A stretch of DNA of 27,730 nt from Burkholderiales bacterium (GCA_025352345.1 JANXTP010000247.1:1-27730); one strand, 5' to 3'; shown: positions 7,699 through 19,345, counted from the stretch's first letter. Notes: generated from the letters alone by a model not told the origin. Program-made: numbers and translations.

Positions 7699-9875
7699 AT
7701 GATCCCCGAGGCTGAGCTCGACGCCCTGCTCGCGGGCAGCCACGGCGATCCTTTCGCTGTGCTCGGGCCGCACCCGGACGGCGCAGGCCGCGTCTGGCTG
7801 CGGGCCTTGCTGCCGGGTGCGCGTCAGGTCGAGGCGATCGACGCCGCCACCGGCCAGACGCTGGCGATGCTCGATGCGCGCGTGCCCGGGGTTTTCTTCG
7901 AGGCGCCCGTGGGCACACGCTGCCCGGAGTACCGGCTGCGCGTGCAGTGGCAGGACGGGGCGGCAGGCGACTACGCCGATGCCTACGCCCACGGCTCGGC
8001 CATCGGTGCGCAGGACATCCACTACCTCGGCGAAGGCTCGCACCTTCGGCCGTGGCAGGTGCTGGGCTCGCACCCGATGACCCTCGGCACGGTTGCGGGC
8101 ACCCGGTTCGCCGTGTGGGCGCCCAACGCCAGCCGCGTCAGCGTGGTCGGCGACTTCAATGCCTGGGACGGTCGCCGCCATCCGATGCGCGTGCACCATG
8201 GCGCCGGCGTCTGGGACATCTTCGTGCCGCATGTCGGCCCCGGTGAACGCTACAAGTACGAGATCCGCTCGCGCGACGGGCGTGTGATGCCGCTGAAGGC
8301 CGACCCCTACGCGTTCGCGATGGAGCGGCGGCCATCGACCGCCAGCATCGTCGCGCCGCCCGCGCAGCGCAGCCTGCCCGCCACCCGCGCCGAGGCCAAC
8401 CGACACGACGGGCCGATGGCCATCTACGAAGTGCACCTGGGCTCGTGGCGGCGCGCGGCCGATGGCGGCTTCCTCGACTGGGACACGCTCGCCGAGCAGC
8501 TGCCCGCCTACGCTGCCGACCTCGGCTTCACGCACCTCGAACTGCTGCCGGTGGCCGAGCACCCGTTCGACGGCTCCTGGGGCTACCAGGTGATCGGCCT
8601 GTTTGCGCCGACCTCACGGTTTGGTGATCCGACCGGCTTCGCGCGATTCCTCGATGCCTGCCACCAGCAGGGGCTGGGCGTGATCGTCGATTGGGTGCCG
8701 GCGCATTTCCCGACCGATGTGCACGGCCTGGCGCAGTTCGATGGCACGGCGCTCTACGAATACGCCGATCCGCGCGAAGGCTTCCACAACGACTGGAACA
8801 CGCTGATCTACAACTTCGGCCGCCACGAGGTGCGCAACTTCCTGATCGGCAATGCGCTGTACTGGCTGCAGCAATGGGGCGTGGACGGCCTGCGGGTGGA
8901 TGCCGTGGCCTCGATGCTGTACCGCGACTACAGCCGCAACCCCGGCGAGTGGGTGCCCAATGCCCAGGGTGGTCGCGAGAACCTGGAGGCCATCGCCTTC
9001 CTGCGGCGCATGAATGAAGTGGCCGGTGCCGAGGTGCCCGCCAGCGTGACGATCGCCGAGGAATCGACTGCGTGGCCTGGCGTGTCGCGCGCCACCTCTA
9101 GCGGCGGCCTGGGCTTTCACTACAAGTGGAACCTGGGCTGGATGCACGACACGCTGCTGTATTTCAGCAAGGAGTCGGTGCATCGGCGCTGGCACCATCA
9201 GCAGCTGACCTTCAGCCTGCTCTACGCCTTCGACGAGAACTTTGTGCTGCCGATTTCTCATGACGAGGTGGTGCATGGCAAGGGCTCGCTGCTCGGCAAG
9301 ATGCCGGGCGACCGCTGGCAGCAGTTTGCCAACCTGCGGCTGCTGCTGGCCTACATGTGGGTGCACCCCGGCAAGAAGCTCTTGTTCATGGGCTGCGAGT
9401 TGGCGCAAGAGCGGGAGTGGAACCACGACCAGGCGCTCGACTGGCACCTGCTGGCTGCGCCCGAGCACCGCGGCGTGCAGTCACTGGTGCGCGACCTGAA
9501 CCGCCTCTACACCAGCCGCCCCGCGTTGCACCGCCGCGATCACGACGCCAGCGGTTTCGAGTGGATAGACGCCAACGATGCCGAAGGCTCCACCCTCGCT
9601 TTTCTGCGCAAAGACGGCGACGGGCGCGTGCTATTGATGGTGTGCAACTTCACGCCCGTGCCGCGCCATGCGTACCGCGTCGGGGTGCCGGTCGGTGGTG
9701 ATCACGGCGGCAGTCATTGGCGCGAAGTATTCAACAGCGATTCCGGCTTCTACGGCGGCAGCAACCTCGGCAACGGTGCCGAGCTGCTGGCAGCGCAAAC
9801 GCCGGGCGCGCAGGGCCGCAGCCATGCGCTGTCACTCACGGTGCCTCCGCTGGCCGTGCTGGCATTCGAGCCCGC

Positions 9876-9879
<4 letters not shown>
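7699..9879 (+). CDS. glgB: 1,4-alpha-glucan branching enzyme
   Basis: A 726-residue GH13 branching enzyme that cuts alpha-1,4 chains and rejoins them as alpha-1,6 branches. Its layout is the long bacterial form: an N-terminal beta domain (about 1-100), a CBM48 module (about 120-210, with WAPNASRVSVVGDFNAWDG), the (beta/alpha)8 catalytic domain and a C-terminal beta domain. Expected catalytic residues are Asp401 (GLRVDAVASMLY), Glu454 (TIAEEST) and Asp522 (ISHDEVVHGKGS). The start at 7699 lacks a clear Shine-Dalgarno sequence, but the family N-terminus (DPFAVLGPH) follows directly and no upstream in-frame ATG was found in the gap. The stop overlaps the glgX start (ATGA), so branching and debranching enzymes are probably translated together. 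Confidence 0.95.
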
Positions 9880-11978
<2,099 letters not shown>

Positions 11979-11988
11979 GGGCCTATCC

Positions 11989-13551
11989 ATGACCCCGACC
12001 CGTCGCTCCGGCATCCTGTTGCACCCGACCTCGCTGCCCGGCCCGCACGGCAGCGGCGACTTTGGGCCTGCCGCCTACCACTTCGTCGACTGGCTCTTCG
12101 CAGCCGGTCAGCGGGTGTGGCAGGTGCTGCCGCTGACGCCGATCGGGCCGGGCAACTCGCCTTACGCCAGCGTGTCGGCCTTCGCCGGCTCGCCGCTGCT
12201 GGTCGCCCTCGAACCGCTGATCGACAAGGGCTGGGTCGATGCCGCCGACGCGGCCACCGGCAGCAGACTGCCCGCCGGCCACGTCGACTTCGAGCACGCG
12301 GTGCCCTGGCGCATGGCGCGGCTGCGCGAGGCGGCCAGCCGCTTCGAGCAACTGGCCAGCCACGACGATTGCGCCGCCTTCGCTGCGTTCTGCGCCGCCG
12401 AAGCGGGCTGGCTCGACGACTACGCGCTCTTCATGGCGCTCGACGGCCACCACCGGCGGCAACAAATCTGGAACTGGACCGCCTGGGAGGCCGGCTGCTC
12501 GCGGCGCGACCCGGCAGCGCTCGCCGCCGCGCGCACGCAGTGGCGCGAGGAGATCGGCTTCTGGTGCTTCGTGCAGTGGTGCTTCTTCACGCAGTGGCGC
12601 TCGCTCAAGCACTACGCCAACGAGCGCGACGTGCAACTGATCGGTGACCTGCCGATCTTCGTGGCCCACCATTCGGCCGACTGCTGGGCGCGGCCCGACT
12701 TGTTCCTGCTCGACGCGCAAGGCGAGCCTCGCGTGGTGGCCGGTGTGCCGCCCGACTATTTCTCCGCTACCGGGCAGCGCTGGGGCAATCCGCTGTACGA
12801 CTGGCCGGCCATGCAGCGCGACGGCTTTGCCTGGTGGGTGGCCCGCCTGCGGCACGAGTTGGCGCGCGCGGACGTGGTGCGCATCGACCACTTCCGTGGC
12901 TTCGCAGCGTACTGGGAGATTCCAGCCGCCTGCGCGACAGCCATCGAAGGCCGTTGGGTGCCGGCCCCGGGCGTGGCGCTGTTCGAGGCGCTGCAGGCGG
13001 CGCTGGGCGAACTGCCGGTGATCGCCGAAGACCTGGGTGTGATCACGCCCGACGTGGAAGCGCTGCGCGACGGCTGTGGCTTCCCTGGCATGAAGATCCT
13101 GCAGTTCGCTTTCGGCGGCGACGCCACCCACGCCTTCCTGCCGCACAACTACCCGGCCCATTGCGTTGCCTACAGCGGCACGCACGACAACGACACCGCG
13201 CGGGGCTGGTACGAGGCTGCGCCTGGTCATGAACGCCACTTTGCCGAGGCCTACCTCGACACCGACAGCAGTGACATCCACTGGGCCATGGTCCGTGCCA
13301 TCTGCGGCTCGGTGGCCGAACTCGCGGTGTACCCGATGCAGGATGTGCTGGGTCTTGGCACCAAGCACCGGATGAACACGCCCGGTCAGCTGGCCTGCTG
13401 GGCCTGGCGCTTCGGCTGGGAGCAGGTGGGCGCTGCGCCAGCGCAGCGGCTGGCGCGTCTGGCAGCCGCTTTCGGCCGCGCGCCGTTTGAGCGGCTGCCC
13501 ACCACAACCCCTGCCTGGCGATGCGTGGATACGCTGCCACACGGGGCGTGA
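11989..13551 (+). CDS. malQ: 4-alpha-glucanotransferase (amylomaltase)
   Basis: A 520-residue GH77 enzyme that disproportionates maltodextrins, returning the short chains left by GlgP/GlgX to phosphorylase-competent length. The short (about 500-residue) amylomaltase form is seen, without the N-terminal extension of the long E. coli-type enzyme. It has RRSGILLHPTSLPGPHG at the N-terminus and GNSPYASVSAFAGSPLL (about 55-71). Predicted catalytic residues are Asp300 (RIDHFRG), Glu347 (IAEDLG) and Asp400 (GTHDND). The start at 11989 is preceded by GAGGG about seven bases upstream. It sits inside the operon between glgX and glgC, which supports a role in glycogen turnover rather than in maltose uptake; no maltose transporter is in the window. 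Confidence 0.94.
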   Translation: MTPTRRSGILLHPTSLPGPHGSGDFGPAAYHFVDWLFAAGQRVWQVLPLTPIGPGNSPYASVSAFAGSPLLVALEPLIDKGWVDAADAATGSRLPAGHVDFEHAVPWRMARLREAASRFEQLASHDDCAAFAAFCAAEAGWLDDYALFMALDGHHRRQQIWNWTAWEAGCSRRDPAALAAARTQWREEIGFWCFVQWCFFTQWRSLKHYANERDVQLIGDLPIFVAHHSADCWARPDLFLLDAQGEPRVVAGVPPDYFSATGQRWGNPLYDWPAMQRDGFAWWVARLRHELARADVVRIDHFRGFAAYWEIPAACATAIEGRWVPAPGVALFEALQAALGELPVIAEDLGVITPDVEALRDGCGFPGMKILQFAFGGDATHAFLPHNYPAHCVAYSGTHDNDTARGWYEAAPGHERHFAEAYLDTDSSDIHWAMVRAICGSVAELAVYPMQDVLGLGTKHRMNTPGQLACWAWRFGWEQVGAAPAQRLARLAAAFGRAPFERLPTTTPAWRCVDTLPHGA

Positions 13552-13598
13552 TCCATCGGGTACAACAGAAGCCTTTGTCGTCATCGGAGCACGCTTGC

Positions 13599-14873
13599 AT
13601 GTCGAATCAGGTCTTTGACCGCTCGCAACTGACGCGTCGCGCCATGGCGCTGGTGCTGGCCGGTGGCCGCGGCAGCCGGCTGAAGGAACTCACCGACACG
13701 CGCTCCAAGCCAGCGGTCTACTTCGGTGGCAAGTTCCGCATCGTCGACTTCTCGCTGTCCAACTGCCTGAACTCCAACCTGCGCCGCATCGGCGTGGTCA
13801 CGCAGTACAAGTCGCACAGTCTGCTGCGCCATGTGCAGCGCGGCTGGGGATTCATGAAGGCGGAGATGAACGAGTTCATCGATCTGCTGCCGGCGCAGCA
13901 GCGTCTCGACGATGAGAGCTGGTACCGCGGCACCGCCGATGCGGTCTACCAGAACATCGACATCATCGAGTCCAACGGCCCGAAGTTCATCGTGATTCTG
14001 GCCGGCGATCACATCTACAAGATGGATTACGGCAGCATGCTGGCCTACCACGTGGCCAAGGGCGCCGAATGCACCGTGGGTTGTATCGAGGTGCCGCTGG
14101 CCGAAGCCAGCGCCTTCGGCGTGATGGCGGTCGACAACGCCGGGCAGATCACCGACTTCATCGAGAAGCCCGACAACCCGCCGCCGATGCCGGGCCGGCC
14201 CGACATGGCCCTCGCCAGCATGGGCGTCTACGTGTTCAACGCGCAATACCTGTACGGCGAGCTCCGGCGCGACATTGCCGACCCGAACTCGGCGCACGAC
14301 TTCGGGCGCGACATCATTCCCGCCGCCGTTCGCAATGGTGTGGCCTGCGCGCAGCCGTTCTCGAAGAGCTGCGTGATGAGCGAAGGCGACGATGCGCCGT
14401 ACTGGCGCGACGTGGGCACCATCGACGCGTACTGGGAGGCCAACATCGACCTCACTGCGACCAAGCCGCAGCTCAACCTGTACGACAACGACTGGCCGAT
14501 CTGGACCTGGCAGGAGCAACTGCCCCCAGCCAAGTTCGTCCACAACGAGCCCGACCGCCGCGGGCAGGCGATCGAGTCGACGGTGTCGGGCGGCTGCATC
14601 ATTTCCGGCGCGCTGAACCGCTCGCTGCTGTTCTCGAAGTGCCGCGTGCACTCACATTCGAAGGTGGACTGGTCGGTGTTGCTGCCGCACGTGGAGGTCG
14701 GGCGGCATGTGCGGCTCAACCATGTGGTGGTGGACCGCGGCTGCCGCCTGCCCGACGGCCTGGTCGTGGGCGAGGACCCCGTCGACGACGCCCGCCGTTT
14801 CCGGCGCACCGACAGTGGCATCACCCTGATCACGCAGGCCATGCTGGACCGGCTGGCGCAGACAGGCGAGTGA
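13599..14873 (+). CDS. glgC: Glucose-1-phosphate adenylyltransferase (ADP-glucose pyrophosphorylase)
   Basis: A 424-residue enzyme making ADP-glucose from ATP and glucose 1-phosphate, the committed step of glycogen synthesis. The nucleotidyltransferase signature GGRGSRL is at 22-28, YRGTADAVYQN at 109-119, GDHIYKMDY at 136-144, and the sugar-phosphate motif DFIEKP further on; a left-handed beta-helix-type C-terminus follows. SKPAVYFGGKFR (36-47) aligns with the E. coli segment that holds the fructose-1,6-bisphosphate activator lysine, and Lys37 is in that position, so allosteric activation by glycolytic intermediates is plausible by homology. The start at 13599 has GGAG nine bases upstream (13586-13589); an in-frame upstream start at 13521 inside malQ is rejected. 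Its stop overlaps the glgA GTG (GTGA). Confidence 0.95.
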   Translation: MSNQVFDRSQLTRRAMALVLAGGRGSRLKELTDTRSKPAVYFGGKFRIVDFSLSNCLNSNLRRIGVVTQYKSHSLLRHVQRGWGFMKAEMNEFIDLLPAQQRLDDESWYRGTADAVYQNIDIIESNGPKFIVILAGDHIYKMDYGSMLAYHVAKGAECTVGCIEVPLAEASAFGVMAVDNAGQITDFIEKPDNPPPMPGRPDMALASMGVYVFNAQYLYGELRRDIADPNSAHDFGRDIIPAAVRNGVACAQPFSKSCVMSEGDDAPYWRDVGTIDAYWEANIDLTATKPQLNLYDNDWPIWTWQEQLPPAKFVHNEPDRRGQAIESTVSGGCIISGALNRSLLFSKCRVHSHSKVDWSVLLPHVEVGRHVRLNHVVVDRGCRLPDGLVVGEDPVDDARRFRRTDSGITLITQAMLDRLAQTGE

Positions 14874-16372
14874 GCACGCTCCCCCATCGAATCCTGCAGG
14901 TCGGCGCCGAGGTCTACCCGCTGGTCAAGACCGGTGGGCTGGGCGATGTGCTGGGTGCGCTGCCGTCGGCGCTGGCGCGGTTGGGGCTGGACGTGCGGCT
15001 GCTGCTGCCCGGCTACCCGGCGCTGCGCAAGCCCTTGACGGGCGTACGGTCGGTGTGCCGCCTCGGACCGGCTTTCGGTGCGGCGAGCGTGCAGGTGCTG
15101 CTGGGCCGCCTGCCCGGTCTTGAGGTGCCTGTGTACCTGATCGAGGCGCCGTCCCTGTACGAGCGGCCGGGCAATCCATACCTCGACGGCAGCGGCGAGG
15201 GTTGGGCCGACAACCCGCAGCGCTTCGGCTTGCTGGGCTGGGTGGCCGCGTACCTCGCGCTGGGCGACATCGACCCCGCCTGGCGGCCGCAGCTGGTGCA
15301 TGGTCACGACTGGCACGCCGGTCTGGCCTCGGCCTTTTTGGCGCTGCACCCGTCCACCCGTTGCCGCAGCGTGTTCACGGTGCACAACCTGGCCTTCCAC
15401 GGCCTGTTCCCGCAAGCGCTGATGCCCACGCTGCAGCTGCCCGAATCCAGCTTCGTGAGCGACGGCCTCGAGTTCCATGGCGAGGGCTCGATGATCAAGG
15501 CCGGCCTGCACTACGCCGATGCGATCACCACCGTCAGCCCCAGCTATGCGCGCGAGATCCAGACGCCCGCCTTCGGTTGCGGGCTCGAGGGTGTGATCAC
15601 GCAGCGCCGCGCGCAGTTGCACGGCATCTTGAACGGCGTCGATTACGCGGTGTGGAATTCAGCCACCGACCCGCGGCTGGAGACGCACTTCGACGCCCGG
15701 CATCCCGAACGCAAGGCCGCCGCCAAGGCAGCGCTGCAGCGCCAGCTGGGCCTGCGCGTCGATCCGGGCGCGATGCTGATCGGCGTGGTGAGCCGGCTCA
15801 CGCCGCAGAAGGGCATCGACCTGTTGCTCGAAGTGCTGCCCGCCTTGTTGAACGACAACGTGCAGCTGGCCCTGCTGGGCAGCGGCGATGCCGACCTGGA
15901 GGCCGCATGCCGGGCCCTGGCTGTGGTAGCGCCAGGGCAGATCGTGGCTCGCTTCGACTATGACGAAACACTGGCGCACCGGATCATCGCCGGTGTCGAT
16001 GTGATCGCCGTGCCCTCGCGATTCGAGCCCTGCGGCCTCACGCAGCTTTACGGCCTGCGCTACGGCAGCCTGCCGCTGGTGCACCGGGTGGGCGGGCTGG
16101 CCGATACCGTGGTCGATGCCGACGACAAGGCCCTGGCCGCCGACACCGCCACCGGCTTCGTGTTCGACGCGCTCACCACCACAGCACTGGAGCAGGCCGC
16201 CCAACGCGCGCTGGCGCTGTACCGCCAGCCCGATCGCTGGCGCCAGATGATGCGCAGGGCGATGACGCAGGACTTCTCATGGGGTGGCGCCGCCGTCGCC
16301 TATGCCGATCTGTACTGCCGCGTGCTGGCGGCGGAGCCTGAAAGGTGGCGCCCAGCCGCCTCGGCTGCATGA
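14870..16372 (+). CDS. glgA: Glycogen synthase (ADP-glucose-dependent)
   Basis: A 500-residue GT5 glycosyltransferase that extends alpha-1,4-glucan from ADP-glucose. The ADP-glucose-binding KTGGLGDV is at residues 20-27. HGHDWHAGLAS, FTVHNLAFHG, GILNGVDYAVWN and the C-terminal SRFEPCGLTQLYGLRYG segment (with the conserved glutamate) are all family signatures. The frame stays open about 800 bases upstream through glgC, but the start is the GTG at 14870, which overlaps the glgC stop (GTGA) and yields the standard N-terminus and length (bacterial GlgA about 480-500). It is the last gene of the glycogen operon. Only one base separates its stop from the stop of the convergent ndh gene, so no private terminator fits between them. 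Confidence 0.95.
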   Translation: MSTLPHRILQVGAEVYPLVKTGGLGDVLGALPSALARLGLDVRLLLPGYPALRKPLTGVRSVCRLGPAFGAASVQVLLGRLPGLEVPVYLIEAPSLYERPGNPYLDGSGEGWADNPQRFGLLGWVAAYLALGDIDPAWRPQLVHGHDWHAGLASAFLALHPSTRCRSVFTVHNLAFHGLFPQALMPTLQLPESSFVSDGLEFHGEGSMIKAGLHYADAITTVSPSYAREIQTPAFGCGLEGVITQRRAQLHGILNGVDYAVWNSATDPRLETHFDARHPERKAAAKAALQRQLGLRVDPGAMLIGVVSRLTPQKGIDLLLEVLPALLNDNVQLALLGSGDADLEAACRALAVVAPGQIVARFDYDETLAHRIIAGVDVIAVPSRFEPCGLTQLYGLRYGSLPLVHRVGGLADTVVDADDKALAADTATGFVFDALTTTALEQAAQRALALYRQPDRWRQMMRRAMTQDFSWGGAAVAYADLYCRVLAAEPERWRPAASAA

Positions 16373-16373
16373 T

Positions 16374-17747
16374 TCAGTGCAGCTTCACCAGCGGTTCGGT
16401 GCGCCGCACGATCAGCCGCGCGAGGGTGTCGAGCGCCACTTTCACGCCGCCGTGCAAGGCGAGTTCGTGCATCTTGTACAGCGACAGGTACATCAGCTTG
16501 GCGAAGTAGCCCTCGATCATGAGGTTGCCGCCGACCAAGCCGCCCATCATGCTGCCGACGGTGCTGAACTCGCCCAACGACACCAGCGAGCCGAAGTCGC
16601 GGTACTGCCATTCCTGCAGCGGCTGGCCATCGATGCGGCGCTTGATCTGCCGCAGCAGGTGCTTGGCCTGCTGGTGCGCGGCCTGGGCCCGCGGCGGCAC
16701 GATCTTCACCCCGTCGTGCTCGCGAGCGCCACGTCCCGGTGCCACATCCTTCCAGACGCAGGCGGCGCAGTCGCCCATCGCGAAGATGGCTTCATCGCGC
16801 GTGGTCTGTAGCGTGGCGTTGACGACGAGCTGGTTGATGCGGTTGGTTTCGAGCCCGCCGATGTCCTTCAGGAAGTCGGGCGCCTTGACGCCCGCCGCCC
16901 AGACGATCAGCTCGGCCGGCAGGCTGCGCCCATCGGCCAGGTGCACCGCGCCGGCGCTGACGCTGGCCACCTTGGCGTTCACGTGCACCGCCACGCCGAT
17001 CTCCCCCAGCAACTGTTCGGTGGCATGGCTCAGCCGCTCCGGCAGCGCCGGCAGCACACGCGGCGCGGCCTCGACGACAGCGACCTGGATGTCCTTGTCC
17101 GGGTCGACGCGGTCCAGCCCGTAGGCCACCACCTCGCGCGTCGTGCGGTGCAATTCGGCCGCCAGTTCGACGCCCGTGGCGCCCGCGCCGATGATGGCCA
17201 CGTGCAGCTGCTCGGGTCGCAACGGCGTGCCCTGCGCATGGGCGCGGATGCAGGCGTTGACCATGCGATGGTGGAAACGCAGCGCGTCGGCGGCGCTCTC
17301 CAGCCGCAAAGCATGCTCACGCACCCCTGGCGTGCCGAAGTCGTTGCTCTGGCTGCCCACCGAGATGACCAGCGTGTCGTAGGGCACCGCCCGCGCCGGC
17401 ACCACCTCGACACCTTCCTCGTCAAAGTACGGCCCGACGAGCACCTCGCGGTGTTCGCGGTCCAGGCCGATCATTTCGCCGACGCGGTACTTGAAGTGGT
17501 GCCAGTGGCTCTGCGCCAGGTAGCCGACCTCGTGATCGGTGATGTCCATGCTGCCGGCAGCGATCTCGTGCAGCTTTGGCTTCCACACATGGGTGCGGTT
17601 GCGCTCGATCAGCGTCACCTCGGCGCGTTTTCGCTTGCCCAGGGTGTCACCCAGCCGCGTGGCCAGTTCCAGGCCGCCCGCCCCTCCGCCGACGATGACG
17701 ATGCGATGCAGGGCGGGGGAGGTGGACGACATGGCAGTGCGGGGCAT
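16374..17747 (-). CDS. ndh: Type II NADH dehydrogenase (NDH-2 family)
   Basis: A 457-residue single-subunit flavoprotein of the NDH-2 family, which oxidises NADH and reduces quinone at the inner-membrane face without pumping protons. It has the FAD motif IVIVGGGAGGLELA near the N-terminus, a second dinucleotide fold (VAIIGAGATGVELAAEL), FAMGDCAA and a RAQAAHQQA segment equivalent to the quinone-site AQxAxQ. An amphipathic C-terminal region (LYKMHELALHGGVKVAL) is the expected membrane anchor. The start at 17747 overlaps the dhaK stop as TGATG, suggesting coupling; an ATG at 17732 would shorten it by five residues, and neither has a strong ribosome site. The upstream open frame to 17927 lies inside dhaK and is rejected. 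Co-transcription with dihydroxyacetone kinase is unusual and may link quinone-dependent NADH disposal to triose metabolism. Confidence 0.88.
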   Translation of the reverse strand: MPRTAMSSTSPALHRIVIVGGGAGGLELATRLGDTLGKRKRAEVTLIERNRTHVWKPKLHEIAAGSMDITDHEVGYLAQSHWHHFKYRVGEMIGLDREHREVLVGPYFDEEGVEVVPARAVPYDTLVISVGSQSNDFGTPGVREHALRLESAADALRFHHRMVNACIRAHAQGTPLRPEQLHVAIIGAGATGVELAAELHRTTREVVAYGLDRVDPDKDIQVAVVEAAPRVLPALPERLSHATEQLLGEIGVAVHVNAKVASVSAGAVHLADGRSLPAELIVWAAGVKAPDFLKDIGGLETNRINQLVVNATLQTTRDEAIFAMGDCAACVWKDVAPGRGAREHDGVKIVPPRAQAAHQQAKHLLRQIKRRIDGQPLQEWQYRDFGSLVSLGEFSTVGSMMGGLVGGNLMIEGYFAKLMYLSLYKMHELALHGGVKVALDTLARLIVRRTEPLVKLH

Positions 17748-18736
17748 CACGCGCCCCAGCGCAGCGCCGCAGTGTGCAGCGGCGCATCCCACAGCGCGAG
17801 CCAGTCTGCATTCACGGCGGTGATGGTGATCGAGCAGCCGGCCATCTCCAGCGAGGTCACATACGACCCGGTCAGGTGGCGCACCACCTTCAGCCCTACG
17901 GCATTCAGGACCTTCGTTGCCGCGCACACCATCACATAAAGCTCCATCAGCGGCGTGCCGCCGAAGCCGTTGACGAGCAGGATCACCTCTTGCCCCGGCT
18001 TCAGCGCCAGGTCCTTCAGGATCGCGCCGAGCAGCTCGGCCGCGATCTCGTCGGCCGGGGCCAGCTTGACGCGCTTGCGCCCCGGTTCGCCGTGGATGCC
18101 GACGCCCATTTCCATCTCGTCGTCGCCGATCTGGAAGGTCGGCGTGCCCGCCGCTGGCACGGTGCAGGAGCTCAGTGCCACGCCCATCGACGCGGTGGCT
18201 TGGTTGACGGCATCGCCCAGCGCTTTCAACGCAGCCAGCCCGTCGCCGCGTTCGGCGGCGGCCCCGACGATGCGCTCGACGATCAGCGTGCCGGCCACGC
18301 CGCGGCGGCCGGTGGTGTAGGTCGAGTTCTCGACCGCCACGTCGTCGTTGACCAGCACGGGGGCGTGGTTCAGCACGAGCATCTCGGCGGCCATCTGGAA
18401 GTTCATCATGTCGCCGGAGTAGTTCTTGACGATGAACAGCATGCCGGCGCCGCCGTCCACCGCCTGCGCCGCGGCCAGCATCTGGTCGGGCGTGGGCGAG
18501 TTGAAGACCTGACCCGGGCAGGCCGCGTCGAGCATGCCCACGCCGACGAAGCCCGCGTGCAGTGGCTCATGGCCTGAGCCACCACCGGAGATCAGCGCCA
18601 CCTTGCCCGGCTTGAGGTGGCGGCGGCGCACGAACTGGCGCTCGGCGCCCAGGGTCACGATGTCGGCATGCGCCGCCGCAAAGCCGTCGAGCGACTCGGC
18701 CAGCACGGTGTCGACGTGGTTGATCAGTTTCTTCAA
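17747..18736 (-). CDS. dhaK: Dihydroxyacetone kinase subunit DhaK
   Basis: A 329-residue substrate-binding subunit of the two-component dihydroxyacetone kinase. His215 in GVGIHGEPG aligns with the E. coli His218 that binds dihydroxyacetone as a hemiaminal. His56 (GGGSGHEP) and Asp109 (NYSGDMMNF) match the other active-site residues. The start is a TTG at 18736, supported by AGGAG seven bases upstream and by the conserved family N-terminus MKKLIN. dhaL lies 21 bases upstream in the transcript, and the stop overlaps ndh. The nearest alternative is a DhaK-type kinase for another ketose such as erythrulose, because homologues with the same residues act on C4 sugars. No DhaM or other PTS protein is seen, so the phosphodonor (phosphorylated DhaL renewed elsewhere, or ATP directly) is open. 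Confidence 0.92.
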   Translation of the reverse strand: MKKLINHVDTVLAESLDGFAAAHADIVTLGAERQFVRRRHLKPGKVALISGGGSGHEPLHAGFVGVGMLDAACPGQVFNSPTPDQMLAAAQAVDGGAGMLFIVKNYSGDMMNFQMAAEMLVLNHAPVLVNDDVAVENSTYTTGRRGVAGTLIVERIVGAAAERGDGLAALKALGDAVNQATASMGVALSSCTVPAAGTPTFQIGDDEMEMGVGIHGEPGRKRVKLAPADEIAAELLGAILKDLALKPGQEVILLVNGFGGTPLMELYVMVCAATKVLNAVGLKVVRHLTGSYVTSLEMAGCSITITAVNADWLALWDAPLHTAALRWGA

Positions 18737-18757
18737 GCGGGGCTCCTGCGCAAGGCG

Positions 18758-19345
18758 TCAGAGGTTTGCACACACGGCAGCGATGATCAATGCCATCGAA
18801 CGCGAACCCGGGTCCACATGGCCCAGTGCGCGGTCGCCGAGAAAGGACGCGCGGCCCTTGATCGCAGCCATCGCGGCGGTGGCTTTGGCAGCGTCTGACG
18901 CGCCCTGTTTCACGCGTGCGGCGATGTCGTCGCTCCCGGCATCCAGCAGCGTGGCCACCGGGTCCAGCACATCGAGCAGCGTCTTGTGGCCGACCTCGGC
19001 CTTGCCCAAACGCGTCAGCGCGGCGATGCCAGCGCGCAGTGCGCGCGCCAGATCGGTGGGGCCGGGTGTGGCTGGCAACTCCTTGGCCAGCGTGATCAGC
19101 AGCGTGCCGAACACCGGGCCCGACGACCCGCCGATGGTGGACACGCAGCTCATGCCCATCGTGCGCAGCGCGTCGTTCAGAGACATCGCCGACAGCGCTT
19201 CCAGCTTGGCCTGGATCGCCAGTGCACCGCGCCGCATGTTCAGGCCGTGGTCGCCGTCGCCGGTGGCCTGGTCGAGGGCAGTCAGCTCGTCCGCATGGTC
19301 GATCAGGGTCTGCGTGGCGCCCTGGATCACGGCGTTCAGCTTCAT
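18758..19345 (-). CDS. dhaL: Dihydroxyacetone kinase subunit DhaL
   Basis: A 195-residue nucleotide-binding subunit that carries ADP/ATP and phosphorylates dihydroxyacetone held by DhaK. The Mg-nucleotide motif LDQATGDGDHGLNM (residues 24-37) supplies the aspartates that hold the two magnesium ions, and STIGGSSGPVFGT and GHKTLLDVLDP are further family signatures. The ATG at 19345 gives the usual spacing of about 30 residues before GDGDHG but has no clear Shine-Dalgarno sequence. An in-frame GTG at 19402 would add 19 residues and is preceded by GGAGAGG and AGGAAG on the coding strand, so the longer form cannot be excluded. It is the first gene of the dhaL-dhaK-ndh group and divergent from the reductase at 19450. 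Confidence 0.9.
   Translation of the reverse strand: MKLNAVIQGATQTLIDHADELTALDQATGDGDHGLNMRRGALAIQAKLEALSAMSLNDALRTMGMSCVSTIGGSSGPVFGTLLITLAKELPATPGPTDLARALRAGIAALTRLGKAEVGHKTLLDVLDPVATLLDAGSDDIAARVKQGASDAAKATAAMAAIKGRASFLGDRALGHVDPGSRSMALIIAAVCANL

Noticed and set aside
14069..14869. N-terminal extension of glgA by 267 codons
   Set aside because: It is the out-of-frame translation of glgC; the GTG at 14870 gives the standard GlgA N-terminus.
17748..17927. Extension of ndh by 60 codons into dhaK
   Set aside because: It is the dhaK coding region read out of frame; the NDH-2 FAD motif begins just after the start at 17747.
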